From Zobellia nedashkovskayae (lineage in GTDB: Bacteria > Bacteroidota > Bacteroidia > Flavobacteriales > Flavobacteriaceae): 64,000 bases of DNA. The translations under genes were made by a program, and so were the position numbers. The notes beneath the pieces were generated by a model, which made no database searches, had not been told where the DNA came from, and was given only the letters and a program-made list of their open reading frames with translations. The stretch is from NCBI RefSeq assembly GCF_015330125.1, contig NZ_JADDXR010000002.1, forward strand, positions 2,170,001-2,234,000, written 5' to 3'. Shown here piece by piece: positions 9,451 through 18,618 of the stretch; positions within the stretch are counted from its first letter, which is position 1, and each line of letters starts with the position of its first letter.

Positions 9451-10818
9451 TTACCACTTCTTCTTGCTACTGTTTTTGTTTTGGATTTTATCGCCTCGTT
9501 TTTGTGGCTTTTTGTACTTCTTTTTTATTTTTCTCTCGTAGCTTTTTACCTCTGCTTGTACTTTGCTATTCTTGGCTGATTTCTTATGAAAGGAAGCTCC
9601 TTTTTGAATAGGAGAATCATCGTCAGCTAACTCTGCGTGAGGGTCTACCGGTTTAACGTCTTCTTCAGGTGTTAGTTCAGAGCTAATTTCTACTTCTTTG
9701 GGAAACTCATTAAAAGGTATTTTGTAGTTCATTAAGCTTTCAATAGCCTCTTTTAATTCGGTCTCTTTTTCATTGTAAAATAGAATAGACCTTCCTTGTT
9801 CACCAGCTCTACCGGTTCTACCAATTCGGTGGATGTAATTTTCAGGATAGTAAGGTGTATCAAAACTAATTACCGTACTTATTTTATCAATATCAATACC
9901 ACGAGCAATTACATCTGTCGCGATAAGGATTCTACTTTTACCGTTTTCAAATTTCTCAATGGATTTTGTACGGTGGTTTTGTTCTTTACTTGAGTGAATT
10001 ACAGAAATTTCAGATTCAAAATTTTCTAATGTTTCAGCAAGTCTATCTGCACTGATCTTGCTACCCACAAAGATTAATACTTTGTTGTACTCATCTTTAT
10101 CTTCTAACAGATGATGTAATAAGTTGGCCTTGGTATAGAAATTAGGAACAGCATAGGCTTCTTGACTAATACTTTCCAAAGGTGTACCACTTATAGAAAT
10201 GGTTTTTTTAACCGGGTTAACTAGGAAATCGTTCATCAATTGGTCTACGTAAGTAGTCATAGTGGCAGAAAAAAGGATGTTCTGACGCTTTGTTGGTAGA
10301 TACTCAAAGATGTTCCTTAGCTGCGTTTTATAGCCAAAATCTAACATAACATCAACTTCATCAATAACCAATTTTTTAATTGATTTTAATCGCAACACAT
10401 TAGCAAGCACCAAGTCATATAATCTTCTAGGCGTACCTACAATAATATCTTGACCTTCCGCTACAGCTCTTTTCTGATTGTTTATATTGTTAGAGCCTCC
10501 GTACACACCCAGTGCCCTTACACTTAGATATGGCGTTAGTTTTTCTATTTGCTCTACTATTTGAATTACTAGTTCTCTAGTAGGCGCTAGGATTAAAACC
10601 CTAGGGTGTTTTTGATCAGAATATTTCAAATCCTGCAAAATAGGTAGAAGGAATGCAATTGTCTTTCCAGTTCCGGTTTGGGCAATACCAACAAAATCAG
10701 TGCCGCCAAGGATGGGGGAATAAGACTCTTGTTGAATAGGTGTTGGTTCATCAAACCCTAAATCTACAATAGCCTTTTGTAACTGCTTTTTAATTTTGAA
10801 ATCTTCGAAAGTATTCAT
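9451..10818 (-). CDS. DEAD-box RNA helicase (DEVD variant)
   Basis: A 455-residue ATP-dependent RNA helicase likely involved in ribosome assembly or cold-related RNA remodelling. Motifs in order: Q motif PTPIQQES, motif I AQTGTGKT, Ia PTREL, II, III SAT, V ARGIDI, VI HRIGRTGRAG. Motif II reads DEVD instead of DEAD, which keeps the metal-binding Asp-Glu and final Asp. A lysine-rich tail from about residue 400 to the end (QKRGDKIQNKNSSKKKW at the terminus) probably provides non-specific RNA binding. It is a single-gene unit convergent with the symporter. Confidence 0.95.
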   Translation of the reverse strand: MNTFEDFKIKKQLQKAIVDLGFDEPTPIQQESYSPILGGTDFVGIAQTGTGKTIAFLLPILQDLKYSDQKHPRVLILAPTRELVIQIVEQIEKLTPYLSVRALGVYGGSNNINNQKRAVAEGQDIIVGTPRRLYDLVLANVLRLKSIKKLVIDEVDVMLDFGYKTQLRNIFEYLPTKRQNILFSATMTTYVDQLMNDFLVNPVKKTISISGTPLESISQEAYAVPNFYTKANLLHHLLEDKDEYNKVLIFVGSKISADRLAETLENFESEISVIHSSKEQNHRTKSIEKFENGKSRILIATDVIARGIDIDKISTVISFDTPYYPENYIHRIGRTGRAGEQGRSILFYNEKETELKEAIESLMNYKIPFNEFPKEVEISSELTPEEDVKPVDPHAELADDDSPIQKGASFHKKSAKNSKVQAEVKSYERKIKKKYKKPQKRGDKIQNKNSSKKKW

Positions 10819-10938
10819 TTTGCAAAAGTAATCAAGAAAAATCTGAAAGTGAGGGCATTTGTACCAATAAACGTCAAAGTGTCTTTTAGTTCATACCATA
10901 AGAGTGCTTTTGCTTGATAAACCATCTAATGCCTGAAT

Positions 10939-12939
10939 TTATTTTTCTTTCTTAATGGTTAACTTCATTGCAAATTCAGCTGCAGAAACCTTTTCCTTTG
11001 TTGTGATTGCCAGCTTTACACCTCTTTCTTCATCACCACCTTCGTCTACAAATCCTGGTTTTCCTGGTGCCGTTAAAATATTAGCATCCACTTTTGTTTC
11101 AAATATTTTAGGAGCGATAATTTTTACCAAAAGGCTCGTTTCTTTAGGCTCAAATTCAAATGTGTTCTCTGAAATCTGATTTATAGCATTATCTGCGTGT
11201 AAAAACGAAGTGATAATTTTAGGGGAATTTGTTTCAACATCATCGGTTATGGTAAAACTACCCGGAGCCTTAAATTCAAACTTACGAGTGAATTTTTTTA
11301 CCCCAACCTCAGGTTCGTACGCTGCGGTAACATCTGCTAAAATAGAAATTTGATTAGCATCTAACTGAGCATCTACAATTCTAATTTTATTGATTCTCTC
11401 ATAAGGAATACCGTAAAAAATATCATGCCCTTCACCTTCATGATTCTGTCCTTTTCCGTCAAATACAAGAGTGTTGTGACTTTGTGTCATTGTGAGTCCT
11501 TCGTAACCAGAATCTCCGGTTAAATATTCTCCGTTGGCCCAAATGATAAAACTGCCTGCGTCTGGATGTGCATGACCGCTAGATAAACGCCATTCTGGAT
11601 ATTTTATCTGTTTTTCTAATGCAGAGTGACCTTCGGAAGGTCCACATTTAAATGAAAATGCAGTAGCATCATTGTTCCAACTTGTTCGCCAAAAAACAAC
11701 ATCGTGGTCTTTGAAATAGTGCCATGTTTCTTGTTTTTCAATAGGTATAGTTTTTACGGTAGGGTTATACCAAATAAAAGTCCACATTTCTTCTGCGCTT
11801 ACTTGCCCTTTCTCCTTCAGCCAATTGGCAACACCTTGTGCTTCCCCGTTTTGAAATTTGTTGGCAAGATTATATAAAATATTATAACTACTCTGAAAGT
11901 GACCGTCTATACGTTCTCGACCATAGTCTTCACTTTTTTTAGATCGTGTAAGTCCACCGGTGTAGGTATCACCATAATCAAAATGGAATTCACCGCCTGG
12001 TAATGTTGCGTGGGCTATATATTTATGAATCAATTTTAAACCTGGTGCTGCTTCAAATAGGTCCTCTCCTGTAGCATGCAATTGCACATCTAAATAATGA
12101 ATAAGCCATGGTGTGGAAAAAATCCAATATTCAATACCTTCATAGTAAAACCCGTCATCAGAATAGGTTCCTAAAACACCTTCATAAATTGCTCGTGGTA
12201 AAGCAGCCCAATCATCTGCTTCAGGCGTTTCACCTTGTAGTGCATACGCGGCAACTGCCAAACCGGTCATGGGAATAAAGGTATGATTTTGACTATAAGC
12301 GTATGTTTTGCCTGATTTTGGCTTATAAAAATCATACAACAACCTAGCCTGTCGTATTAATTTTGCCTTGTATTTTTCGCGTTCAGTAGGAGTTAAATCG
12401 TGGTAAAGTAAATCGTACCCCCAACCCAAGCCATAAAGTAGATGGCCGGCAGCTAGATCAACATCTGGTTTGTTATATAGATAGCCCCAAACGTTATAGG
12501 AAAGTGCAGCTTCCATATATTTCTTGGCTGCATCTAAGTATTTTTTTTCGCCTGTTATTTTATAGGCAAGAGCTGCTTCGGGAATTCCTAGTCCGACTGG
12601 ATTTTGAACCCTGCGGTCCTGTGCTGGTGCAGGTGTTGGTTCAATAGTCATGGCCCTAACCCTGGAAAGAGCAGTTTGCCAGAGTTCTTTTTGTGATTTG
12701 GTTTTATCTTTTAACCCTTCAATTTCAGATTGTGTTAGAAAAATTCTTGGATGCACACCTTCAAGTTCTTTTTTCAATGAAGAATTTTTTGTCTTCATCA
12801 AACTAACAAGCACGCTTTCACCTTTTAATTTTTCATTTGCAGCCTGTTCGGCTTCGAGTTCTTGCGTGTCTTGAGCAAATGTGAAACTCGTTAGCAATAA
12901 GTTTAGGAGGAGGGAAAAAATAGATACTTTCTTGTACAT
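10939..12939 (-). CDS. Heparinase II/III-type polysaccharide lyase, secreted
   Basis: Taking ATG at 12939 gives about 666 residues with a clean signal peptide (MYKKVSIFSLLLNLLLTSFTFAQ); the longer frame back to 12975 puts twelve extra residues in front of it and is less likely. Residues about 60-400 look like an alpha/alpha toroid (KYLDAAKKYMEAAL, YSQNHTFIPM, YEGIEYWIF), and about 400-660 like the heparinase II/III beta-sandwich, including SSGHAHPDAGSFIIWANGEY. The NH pair in QNHTF and the HAHPDAG segment fit the catalytic sites of families such as PL15, PL17 and PL39. The target is a uronic acid polymer; alginate is plausible in this setting but not shown. No SusCD or transporter adjoins it. 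Confidence 0.82.
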   Translation of the reverse strand: MYKKVSIFSLLLNLLLTSFTFAQDTQELEAEQAANEKLKGESVLVSLMKTKNSSLKKELEGVHPRIFLTQSEIEGLKDKTKSQKELWQTALSRVRAMTIEPTPAPAQDRRVQNPVGLGIPEAALAYKITGEKKYLDAAKKYMEAALSYNVWGYLYNKPDVDLAAGHLLYGLGWGYDLLYHDLTPTEREKYKAKLIRQARLLYDFYKPKSGKTYAYSQNHTFIPMTGLAVAAYALQGETPEADDWAALPRAIYEGVLGTYSDDGFYYEGIEYWIFSTPWLIHYLDVQLHATGEDLFEAAPGLKLIHKYIAHATLPGGEFHFDYGDTYTGGLTRSKKSEDYGRERIDGHFQSSYNILYNLANKFQNGEAQGVANWLKEKGQVSAEEMWTFIWYNPTVKTIPIEKQETWHYFKDHDVVFWRTSWNNDATAFSFKCGPSEGHSALEKQIKYPEWRLSSGHAHPDAGSFIIWANGEYLTGDSGYEGLTMTQSHNTLVFDGKGQNHEGEGHDIFYGIPYERINKIRIVDAQLDANQISILADVTAAYEPEVGVKKFTRKFEFKAPGSFTITDDVETNSPKIITSFLHADNAINQISENTFEFEPKETSLLVKIIAPKIFETKVDANILTAPGKPGFVDEGGDEERGVKLAITTKEKVSAAEFAMKLTIKKEK

Positions 12940-13155
12940 AATATTTCGTTTTGTTGAGATAAAGGCTTGAAACATTTAATGTACAAGCAATCAAACCTAA
13001 GCGAAAGATTACAACATTCCAAAAACTAAAATATAATCCCTAGGAATTGAACAATTAGCTTTTTAGAAACGTAACGATGTAGTTTGTGAATTTAGAACGA
13101 GGTGATTGATATATCCAGAATAGAGTGTTGTCAAGAAAAGGGATTCAGTTTTCGT

Positions 13156-13377
13156 TTATTCTATTATTTCGTAATCAACATTCAGTTTACGCAACGCTCT
13201 TAGGGCAGAACCAGAATTTTTATCCTCAACCTCAATGTCTACAGCATCTCCTTCTAAAAGGATATCGGTAAGTTCATGAGCTAAAGAGCTACCTACATTA
13301 GAAATCTCTGTAATACATTGGACTATTGCTCTTTTATCTGGTCTTTGAGCATCGCAAGACAATAAGTTTAATTTCAT
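13156..13377 (-). CDS. Small conserved protein resembling the ribosomal L7/L12 C-terminal domain
   Basis: A 73-residue soluble protein with no signal peptide. After a short first strand (KLNLLSC), the segment DKRAIVQCITEISNVGSSLA matches the pattern of the L7/L12 C-terminal domain ([20 protein letters not shown] in E. coli), and the end, ALRALRKLNVDYEIIE, matches its last helix and strand (ALKKALEEAGAEVEVK). The predicted order beta-alpha-alpha-beta-alpha-beta is the same. It lacks the N-terminal dimerisation domain and hinge, so it is not a ribosomal stalk protein. Function unknown; identification is by eye. Confidence 0.7.
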   Translation of the reverse strand: MKLNLLSCDAQRPDKRAIVQCITEISNVGSSLAHELTDILLEGDAVDIEVEDKNSGSALRALRKLNVDYEIIE

Positions 13378-13440
13378 AATGACAGTTTATTATTGCAAGA
13401 TACTAGAGTTGAGATAGGTTTGGAATGGTTTTAGACTTTA

Positions 13441-14223
13441 TTAGTAACTATCTTTTCTAATTTCTATGTCAAAGTAGTGCTTCAATTTTGTTTCAAACTC
13501 ACTTTCCTTAAACCTTACCTCTTCCTCTATTCCTGCTTTGGTAATTTTTAACTGTGAATTATTGAGCGTTATTCTTCCTTCATTTGTTGTAATGGATATT
13601 AATTTCTTTTTGCTGAAATGCGATTCATCGCTGGTCTGGTGGAATTCACATCTCTGAACAAATTCAGAAAGTTCGCGTGGGTCAGTTTTAAAAATATATT
13701 GCGGAATTAAGTCACTGCTTTTTAGTTCATTTATGCGGTAGTAATCCTTTTCATAGGTGTCGAATTGAAACTGGCCAAGAGTATCGGTAATCTTTTGGTT
13801 TGGTATTAATTCTAGCGGTTCTAATGTAAACTTTCCAAAACCAACATCTACCAAATAATCTTGGTTTTCCAAATTAACGATAATGGCCATATGGTCATAC
13901 TCAGGACTATATTCTTCATTTTGCACATGAACGCGAGCTGAAATCAGTTTTGCGTTAAAACCAATTTCTTTTAGAAGTTGATGAAATAGCCCGTTTAGCT
14001 CGTAACAGAATCCACCACGGTTCTCAATGATTATTTTTTTATAAATATGAGCTATTGAAAGATTTATTTCTCTTCCATAGTGGATATCCAAATTTTCAAA
14101 CGGAATATTTAGAAGGTGCTTTTTCTGAAGTTCATAAAGAACACGTTTGTTGACTTCCGGAGAGTCAGTAAAGTTTATTCGGTTTAAATACGGCCTTATA
14201 TCCATGGTGCTAATGTATTTCAT
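13441..14223 (-). CDS. Arylamine N-acetyltransferase (NAT family)
   Basis: The 260-residue cytosolic enzyme transfers an acetyl group from acetyl-CoA to arylamines or hydrazines through a Cys-His-Asp triad. Cys lies in NRGGFCYELN at about residue 73, His in YDHMAI at about 114 and Asp in VDVGFGKF at about 130. The IPFENLDIH segment in the N-terminal helical bundle is also a family hallmark. Length is normal for bacterial NAT. A second in-frame ATG six codons in (MDIRPYLNRI) may be the true start. The physiological substrate is unknown; it is 56 bases downstream of the PLP enzyme gene on the same strand. Confidence 0.92.
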   Translation of the reverse strand: MKYISTMDIRPYLNRINFTDSPEVNKRVLYELQKKHLLNIPFENLDIHYGREINLSIAHIYKKIIIENRGGFCYELNGLFHQLLKEIGFNAKLISARVHVQNEEYSPEYDHMAIIVNLENQDYLVDVGFGKFTLEPLELIPNQKITDTLGQFQFDTYEKDYYRINELKSSDLIPQYIFKTDPRELSEFVQRCEFHQTSDESHFSKKKLISITTNEGRITLNNSQLKITKAGIEEEVRFKESEFETKLKHYFDIEIRKDSY

Positions 14224-14279
14224 AGCTACATAACCAGCTGTTTCTTAGTTCTTGGGTAGGAGTATTTCTTCTACCAAAA

Positions 14280-16133
14280 TTAAATACTTTCAACAAATTT
14301 TAAAAACACTTTTTTGTGATGGTCAAGGTCCAAACTTGGTGAAAGTGATACTCTTACGATGTAATCTTTATCGCCCTCTTTAGTCGTTCCTTGAGTAGAA
14401 GTGGCGGGTATTGTCCAGTAACAACCGTTTAACTGCCCGTAGCTCACACAGAACTTGCTCTCGTTAGGAATTTCGGTAATCATTAAGTTGATTAACTTCA
14501 GGTTTAGCGCTCTCTTATACGCTTCTTTTTCCTCAGGGGTATTACCTTTAGTGGGCAGGTCTAATGAAAAAACAGATGGCGTGAACCCTTCTGATGCCAG
14601 TTCTTCTGAAACAAAATTGATTTTTGCTCCTGGTAAGGTCTCGTGGATATAGTTTACAAATTCGCGAGTGTTTTTATAAGCATCATAAATTCTTTCATTC
14701 ATAGAAGGTAATTGCTTTGCCAATATTTCAACTTGATAATCTGTAGCTTCATTATCGCAAAGTCTTAAATGCATGTCTATTTTGTCCATCAAAGCTTCCG
14801 TTTTTGTATTTCCTACGCAATAGCCAGCAGTACATTGGCCGCCGCTAGGAAATTTAGAGCCACTAACATATGAAATGGTTCTAATGGTAGATAGGATGGC
14901 ATTCTCGCCTAGAAAGTGAACATTAGGACAAAATGTTTGATCTAGAATAAAAACGGGATCAATTGCAATCTCACCACTATCCGTTTTTCGCTCTTGACTC
15001 AAAACAGCCTTTAAGTTAATGAGGTTTGGAACTTCTACTCTAGGGTTTGTTGGGATTTCTGCAATGATGTAGGGAACGGCATCTTCGTGAGCTATGTTAT
15101 TTAAAATGGTGTCAATACTCTGTACCATATCATTAGCACCATCCACAAGTAAATCCACGATTTCTACATTGTCAATACAAGCAGCTACACGTCTTGCTTG
15201 GTCATTGGTGCCACCATAACAATTAGGCGGAACAATGATTTTTATAGCCTTTCCTTTATGGTTGTCTAAAGCATCATGAATTAGACCCATCATAATGGCA
15301 TACTGCATAGAAAGTCCGCTAGAAGCAAGTAATGCCTTTGTATTGGAACCAGTAACGGTTGCAATTGAATTTAAGACTAGCGTTTTGTTAGTCTCCGTGC
15401 TGGTTATCTTAGTATTGGTAGAAGATTGCCCGATGATTGACTTTAAGGCAACTATAGAATTTGCCGGTGTCATGGCAATAGTTTCCCTTCTTCTTACATG
15501 CTGAATATCTGAAATATAACTCTCATTTTCCTTACCATTTATAATTAGGATACTGCCTAGTTTAGAATTAAGGTTGACGTAAAAATCAATATTTGGATTA
15601 TGGTCAATTGAACCAATTTCTTCTTGTTGCGAAATGAAGATGGTACTGCCATCAAACTTTGTAATAGTTGAAGCTTTTTCAATTTTTTTCAATTCAAACT
15701 TATAGCCATACACCCGCTTTACAACTTCGGCATTAAAAAATGTTGGCAAGTCATCTGTATAGATGATTTGGGTGTTGTTACCTTCTAACAAGTTTTTTCT
15801 TAAAATGGCTAAAACGGGAATCGTCTTTGATGAAAAGCTAATTACATTATCTGCTTTCAGATTATTTAAGTGAGCAATTACCCACTCTAGAATACAAGAT
15901 AAAGGGTGGCCCAATCTAATATAGTCGTAAGCGGTGGGTAACTCATTTAGGGCGGATTGAGTGGAATTGGCTTTATTAAATAAGGCTTCAAACTGATGTA
16001 AAAATTGAGTTTTAGCTAAACTTTCATTATAAATATCTAGCCTGTGGGTTGTTAGATTCAACCATCCAGCAGGCATATTTTCCAGTACTTCTTTAATATA
16101 ATTTAGCAGTTTACTATCTCCCATAACTTTCAT
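14280..16133 (-). CDS. PLP-dependent Cys/Met-metabolism-type enzyme with long N-terminal extension
   Basis: A 617-residue cytosolic protein. The C-terminal part (about 250-617) resembles fold-type I enzymes of the cystathionine gamma-synthase/lyase class: ALLASSGLSMQYAIMMGL for the cofactor phosphate region, IIAEIPTNPRVEVPNL for the substrate strand, DQTFCPN, and a Ser-Gly-Ser-Lys in SYVSGSKFPSGGQCTAGY that supplies the probable Schiff-base lysine. Normal family members are about 400 residues, so about 200 extra residues precede it. Part of that extension (GHPLSCILEWVIAHL, then NVISFSSKTIPVLAIL) looks like a degenerate copy of the same fold start. Reaction and substrate are not assignable. 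Confidence 0.75.
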   Translation of the reverse strand: MKVMGDSKLLNYIKEVLENMPAGWLNLTTHRLDIYNESLAKTQFLHQFEALFNKANSTQSALNELPTAYDYIRLGHPLSCILEWVIAHLNNLKADNVISFSSKTIPVLAILRKNLLEGNNTQIIYTDDLPTFFNAEVVKRVYGYKFELKKIEKASTITKFDGSTIFISQQEEIGSIDHNPNIDFYVNLNSKLGSILIINGKENESYISDIQHVRRRETIAMTPANSIVALKSIIGQSSTNTKITSTETNKTLVLNSIATVTGSNTKALLASSGLSMQYAIMMGLIHDALDNHKGKAIKIIVPPNCYGGTNDQARRVAACIDNVEIVDLLVDGANDMVQSIDTILNNIAHEDAVPYIIAEIPTNPRVEVPNLINLKAVLSQERKTDSGEIAIDPVFILDQTFCPNVHFLGENAILSTIRTISYVSGSKFPSGGQCTAGYCVGNTKTEALMDKIDMHLRLCDNEATDYQVEILAKQLPSMNERIYDAYKNTREFVNYIHETLPGAKINFVSEELASEGFTPSVFSLDLPTKGNTPEEKEAYKRALNLKLINLMITEIPNESKFCVSYGQLNGCYWTIPATSTQGTTKEGDKDYIVRVSLSPSLDLDHHKKVFLKFVESI

Positions 16134-16361
16134 CCTTAAATAGAGTGGTAATATACATTAATAAGTTTTTTTTAAGTGCTATAAAGGGTTTAATTGTATT
16201 GCATTTATGATACTTTAAAGATAGCACGTTAGGTTAATTTGAAATGGCTTAGGGCAGAAGTGAAGTGGTTGGTTATAATAGATTAGCAAAATATAAATTT
16301 GGATTCCAATATAGTTTTGTAAAAATGTATTTTGCATGGTTAAAGAAACCACCCAATAGAA

Positions 16362-16952
16362 ATGCAAGAAATGAATGAACAACATTTTTTAAATAACATT
16401 TTCAAAGCTCAAGATTTCTCCGCTGAAGAAAGGGATATTATTTTTCCCAAATTCAAACAAGTTTCATTTTCCAAGAACGATTTTCTTTTACAAGAAGGCA
16501 CTACGGAAAATTATTATTGGTTTGTAGAAAGCGGGTTTGTACGTTCTTATGTTGTGGATACAGAAGGCAATGATATTTCAACTAATTTCTATTCTACGGG
16601 AGATATTGTTATTGACTGGACATCTTTTTTTCTGAGAAACCCCACAAGGGAAAATATTCAGGCTTTAACGGATTGTGTTTGTTGGCAATTAGATTTTGAT
16701 ACGTTTCAAACTCTTTTTCATAACATCCGAAGTTTTAGGGAGCAAGGCCGTACAACCCTTGTGAGTAGTTACTTTTCACTAAAACAGCAAAGTGTATCCA
16801 TGATTGCTGATCAGGCGAAGGATAGGTATTTAAGGCTGATGAAAGAAAAACCACACGTAATACAAAATGTTTCTTTAAAGCACATTGCTTCCTTTCTTGG
16901 TATTACGGACACTTCTCTAAGTAGGCTCAGGAAAGAAATTTCTGAGGAATAG
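16362..16952 (+). CDS. Crp/Fnr family transcriptional regulator
   Basis: A 196-residue regulator with an N-terminal cyclic-nucleotide-binding-like beta-roll (about 20-125; FSKNDFLLQEGTTENYYWFVESGFVRSY region) and a C-terminal HTH (about 165-190; LKHIASFLGITDTSLSRLRKE). The cNMP pocket lacks the canonical RGE-x(n)-RSA signature, as in most Bacteroidota members of this group, so the ligand is unknown. It starts a + strand cluster with a YciI-like protein, a DUF1569 protein and a membrane protein, which it may control. It is divergent from the PLP enzyme with 228 bases between. The first ATG at 16362 was kept; another lies three codons on. Confidence 0.9.
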   Translation: MQEMNEQHFLNNIFKAQDFSAEERDIIFPKFKQVSFSKNDFLLQEGTTENYYWFVESGFVRSYVVDTEGNDISTNFYSTGDIVIDWTSFFLRNPTRENIQALTDCVCWQLDFDTFQTLFHNIRSFREQGRTTLVSSYFSLKQQSVSMIADQAKDRYLRLMKEKPHVIQNVSLKHIASFLGITDTSLSRLRKEISEE

Positions 16953-17033
16953 ATTTTCTTGCCATAGGACAAGTTTTATATTCTCCGTTGTTCGCAACTT
17001 TACAACATAGATAATTGGTAAAACTGTAAACGA

Positions 17034-17384
17034 ATGGAAAATCAAAAAGAATTTATGTTTCTCTTCCGTATGGAACCGAGCAAGAAACAGCCTACTGCAA
17101 CACAAATTGCTAGAATGCAGAAAGAATGGGGTGCCTTTATAGGCACTATTGCTTCGCAGGCTAAATTGGTAAGTACTTCCAGAATAGGTTTTGAAGGGAA
17201 TCTAATACATAAAAATGGGCGTATTGAAAACAATATTAATGTTTCTAATAACGAAACCTTAAGCGGTAATATGGTCGTGAAATCCTCTTCATTAAAGGAT
17301 GCTACGGAAATGGCTAAAAATTGTCCTATTCTAACACTAGGTGGGTCTGTTGAGGTCAGGAATGTTATTCCCATGGAATCTTAA
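17034..17384 (+). CDS. YCII-related (DGPF-like) domain protein
   Basis: A 116-residue soluble protein. MFLFRMEPSKKQPTATQIARM and the last strand ILTLGGSVEVRNVIP correspond to the beginning and end of YCII-related proteins, a ferredoxin-like fold found in bacterial stress and sigma-factor clusters; the His-Asp pair seen in some catalytic members is not evident. It lies 81 bases after the Crp-type regulator and 13 bases before the DUF1569 gene, so it is probably cotranscribed with the latter. The biochemical role is unknown. Confidence 0.75.
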   Translation: MENQKEFMFLFRMEPSKKQPTATQIARMQKEWGAFIGTIASQAKLVSTSRIGFEGNLIHKNGRIENNINVSNNETLSGNMVVKSSSLKDATEMAKNCPILTLGGSVEVRNVIPMES

Positions 17385-17397
17385 AACACGTACTTAT

Positions 17398-17784
17398 ATG
17401 AAAACGATATTTAACCAAAATACAGTTGAAGAGTTGGTGTTAAGAATCAATACATTAGAAGCTAATGACACTGCGCAATGGGGTAAAATGAATGCCTATC
17501 AAATGGTGAAACACTGCTGCTTGGGTGAAGAGATGTTTCTAGGGAAGAAAAATTACAAACGTTTATTTATTGGCCGGTTGTTTGGTTCAAAGGCCTTAAA
17601 GGGAATTTTAAAGGATGAAAAGCCCATAAAGAAAAACCAACCCACCCATCCTGAACTGAAAATTATAGGAACCGGAAATTTTGAAAATGAACAAAGGAAA
17701 TGGATTGATCTGTTATGGGAATATCCAACATTTTCAAACACCAACTTTGTACATCCGTTTTTTGGAAAAATGAGTAAAGAGTAA
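17398..17784 (+). CDS. DUF1569 family protein
   Basis: About 128 residues from ATG 17398; a GTG at 17341 would extend the frame into the preceding gene and was not used. The sequence MNAYQMVKHCCLGEEMFLGK, with a conserved His after the Met, and NQPTHPELKI resemble DUF1569 (PF07606), a family with a DinB-like four-helix fold and putative metal-binding histidines. The C-terminal TNFVHPFFGKM segment is the usual family ending. Expected to be cytosolic; function unknown. Its neighbours suggest a small stress or detoxification unit under the Crp/Fnr-type regulator. Confidence 0.8.
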   Translation: MKTIFNQNTVEELVLRINTLEANDTAQWGKMNAYQMVKHCCLGEEMFLGKKNYKRLFIGRLFGSKALKGILKDEKPIKKNQPTHPELKIIGTGNFENEQRKWIDLLWEYPTFSNTNFVHPFFGKMSKE

Positions 17785-17849
17785 ATCGGGCAATTTGTTT
17801 ACAAGCACACCAACCATCACTTAAATCAATTTGGGAAATAACTTTAAAA

Positions 17850-18497
17850 ATGCTCAGTCTAATTTTTATACTCATTACCATTTTATCGCTAGTTCTCTTC
17901 TATTTTGGAACTGGCCAAAATAGGAAAGTCCTGATTTTGAGTGTTATATTACTTTTGGTTACTGGAGTACTGGCGTATTTCGGATTTTTTGAAAATACAG
18001 AAACCAAGCCTCCAAGATTTTTACTGGTAATTTTTTTGGGTATAGTGATGGCTACATATTTTTATAAAATAGTCCAGAAAGATGGCTTGAATTCCAACAA
18101 GTTGTTGGCCGTACATATTTTGAGAATACCAGTGGAATTAGTATTGTATCAACTCTTTTTAAGAAAGTTAATTCCGGAATTGATGACCTTTACCGGTTAT
18201 AATTTTGATATTTTAGTTGGGGTTTCAGCATTAATAATTCTCATATATCTTCTAATTACAAGAAACAAATTGTCAAAACTGTTTGTAATACTATGGAATT
18301 CTATTGGTATACTTTTCTTGACGATTATTGTTGTGATTGCAATTCTATCATCTCCATTACCAATACAGCAATTCGCATTCGATCAACCTAACATAGCCCT
18401 ATTGAAATTCCCTTATATCTATTTACCAGGTTATATTGTTCCCATTGTTTACCTGTCCCATATTCTATCTATTAGAAATGAGATAAGTCAAAAATAA
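17850..18497 (+). CDS. Hypothetical multi-pass membrane protein
   Basis: A 215-residue protein with about six to seven hydrophobic segments (about 1-18, 25-45, 55-75, 85-105, 118-135, 142-170 and 185-205) and short polar loops; the segment PRFLLVIFLGIVMATYFYK is the most distinctive. No family was recognised. It follows the DUF1569 gene by 65 bases on the same strand and ends the cluster; the next gene converges on it. Confidence 0.7.
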   Translation: MLSLIFILITILSLVLFYFGTGQNRKVLILSVILLLVTGVLAYFGFFENTETKPPRFLLVIFLGIVMATYFYKIVQKDGLNSNKLLAVHILRIPVELVLYQLFLRKLIPELMTFTGYNFDILVGVSALIILIYLLITRNKLSKLFVILWNSIGILFLTIIVVIAILSSPLPIQQFAFDQPNIALLKFPYIYLPGYIVPIVYLSHILSIRNEISQK

Positions 18498-18618
18498 AAG
18501 CTGTTCATGGAACGGTTGTAGTTTTTTATGCTCTAGGAAGAGCAAGATTTATCAAAATCAAATACCAATTCAAAATGGCTTTAAAGCTAACATGCAGAAT
18601 GAAAAAAGCTATTTGGGA

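Noticed and set aside
12940-12975. Upstream extension of the heparinase-type gene
   Set aside because: It places twelve polar residues before a clean signal peptide that starts at its own ATG, so the shorter start was used.
18529-18544. TGCTCT-AGGA-AGAGCA hairpin between the membrane protein and methyltransferase genes
   Set aside because: Only six pairs and no T-run on either side, so it is not supported as a terminator even though the genes converge there.
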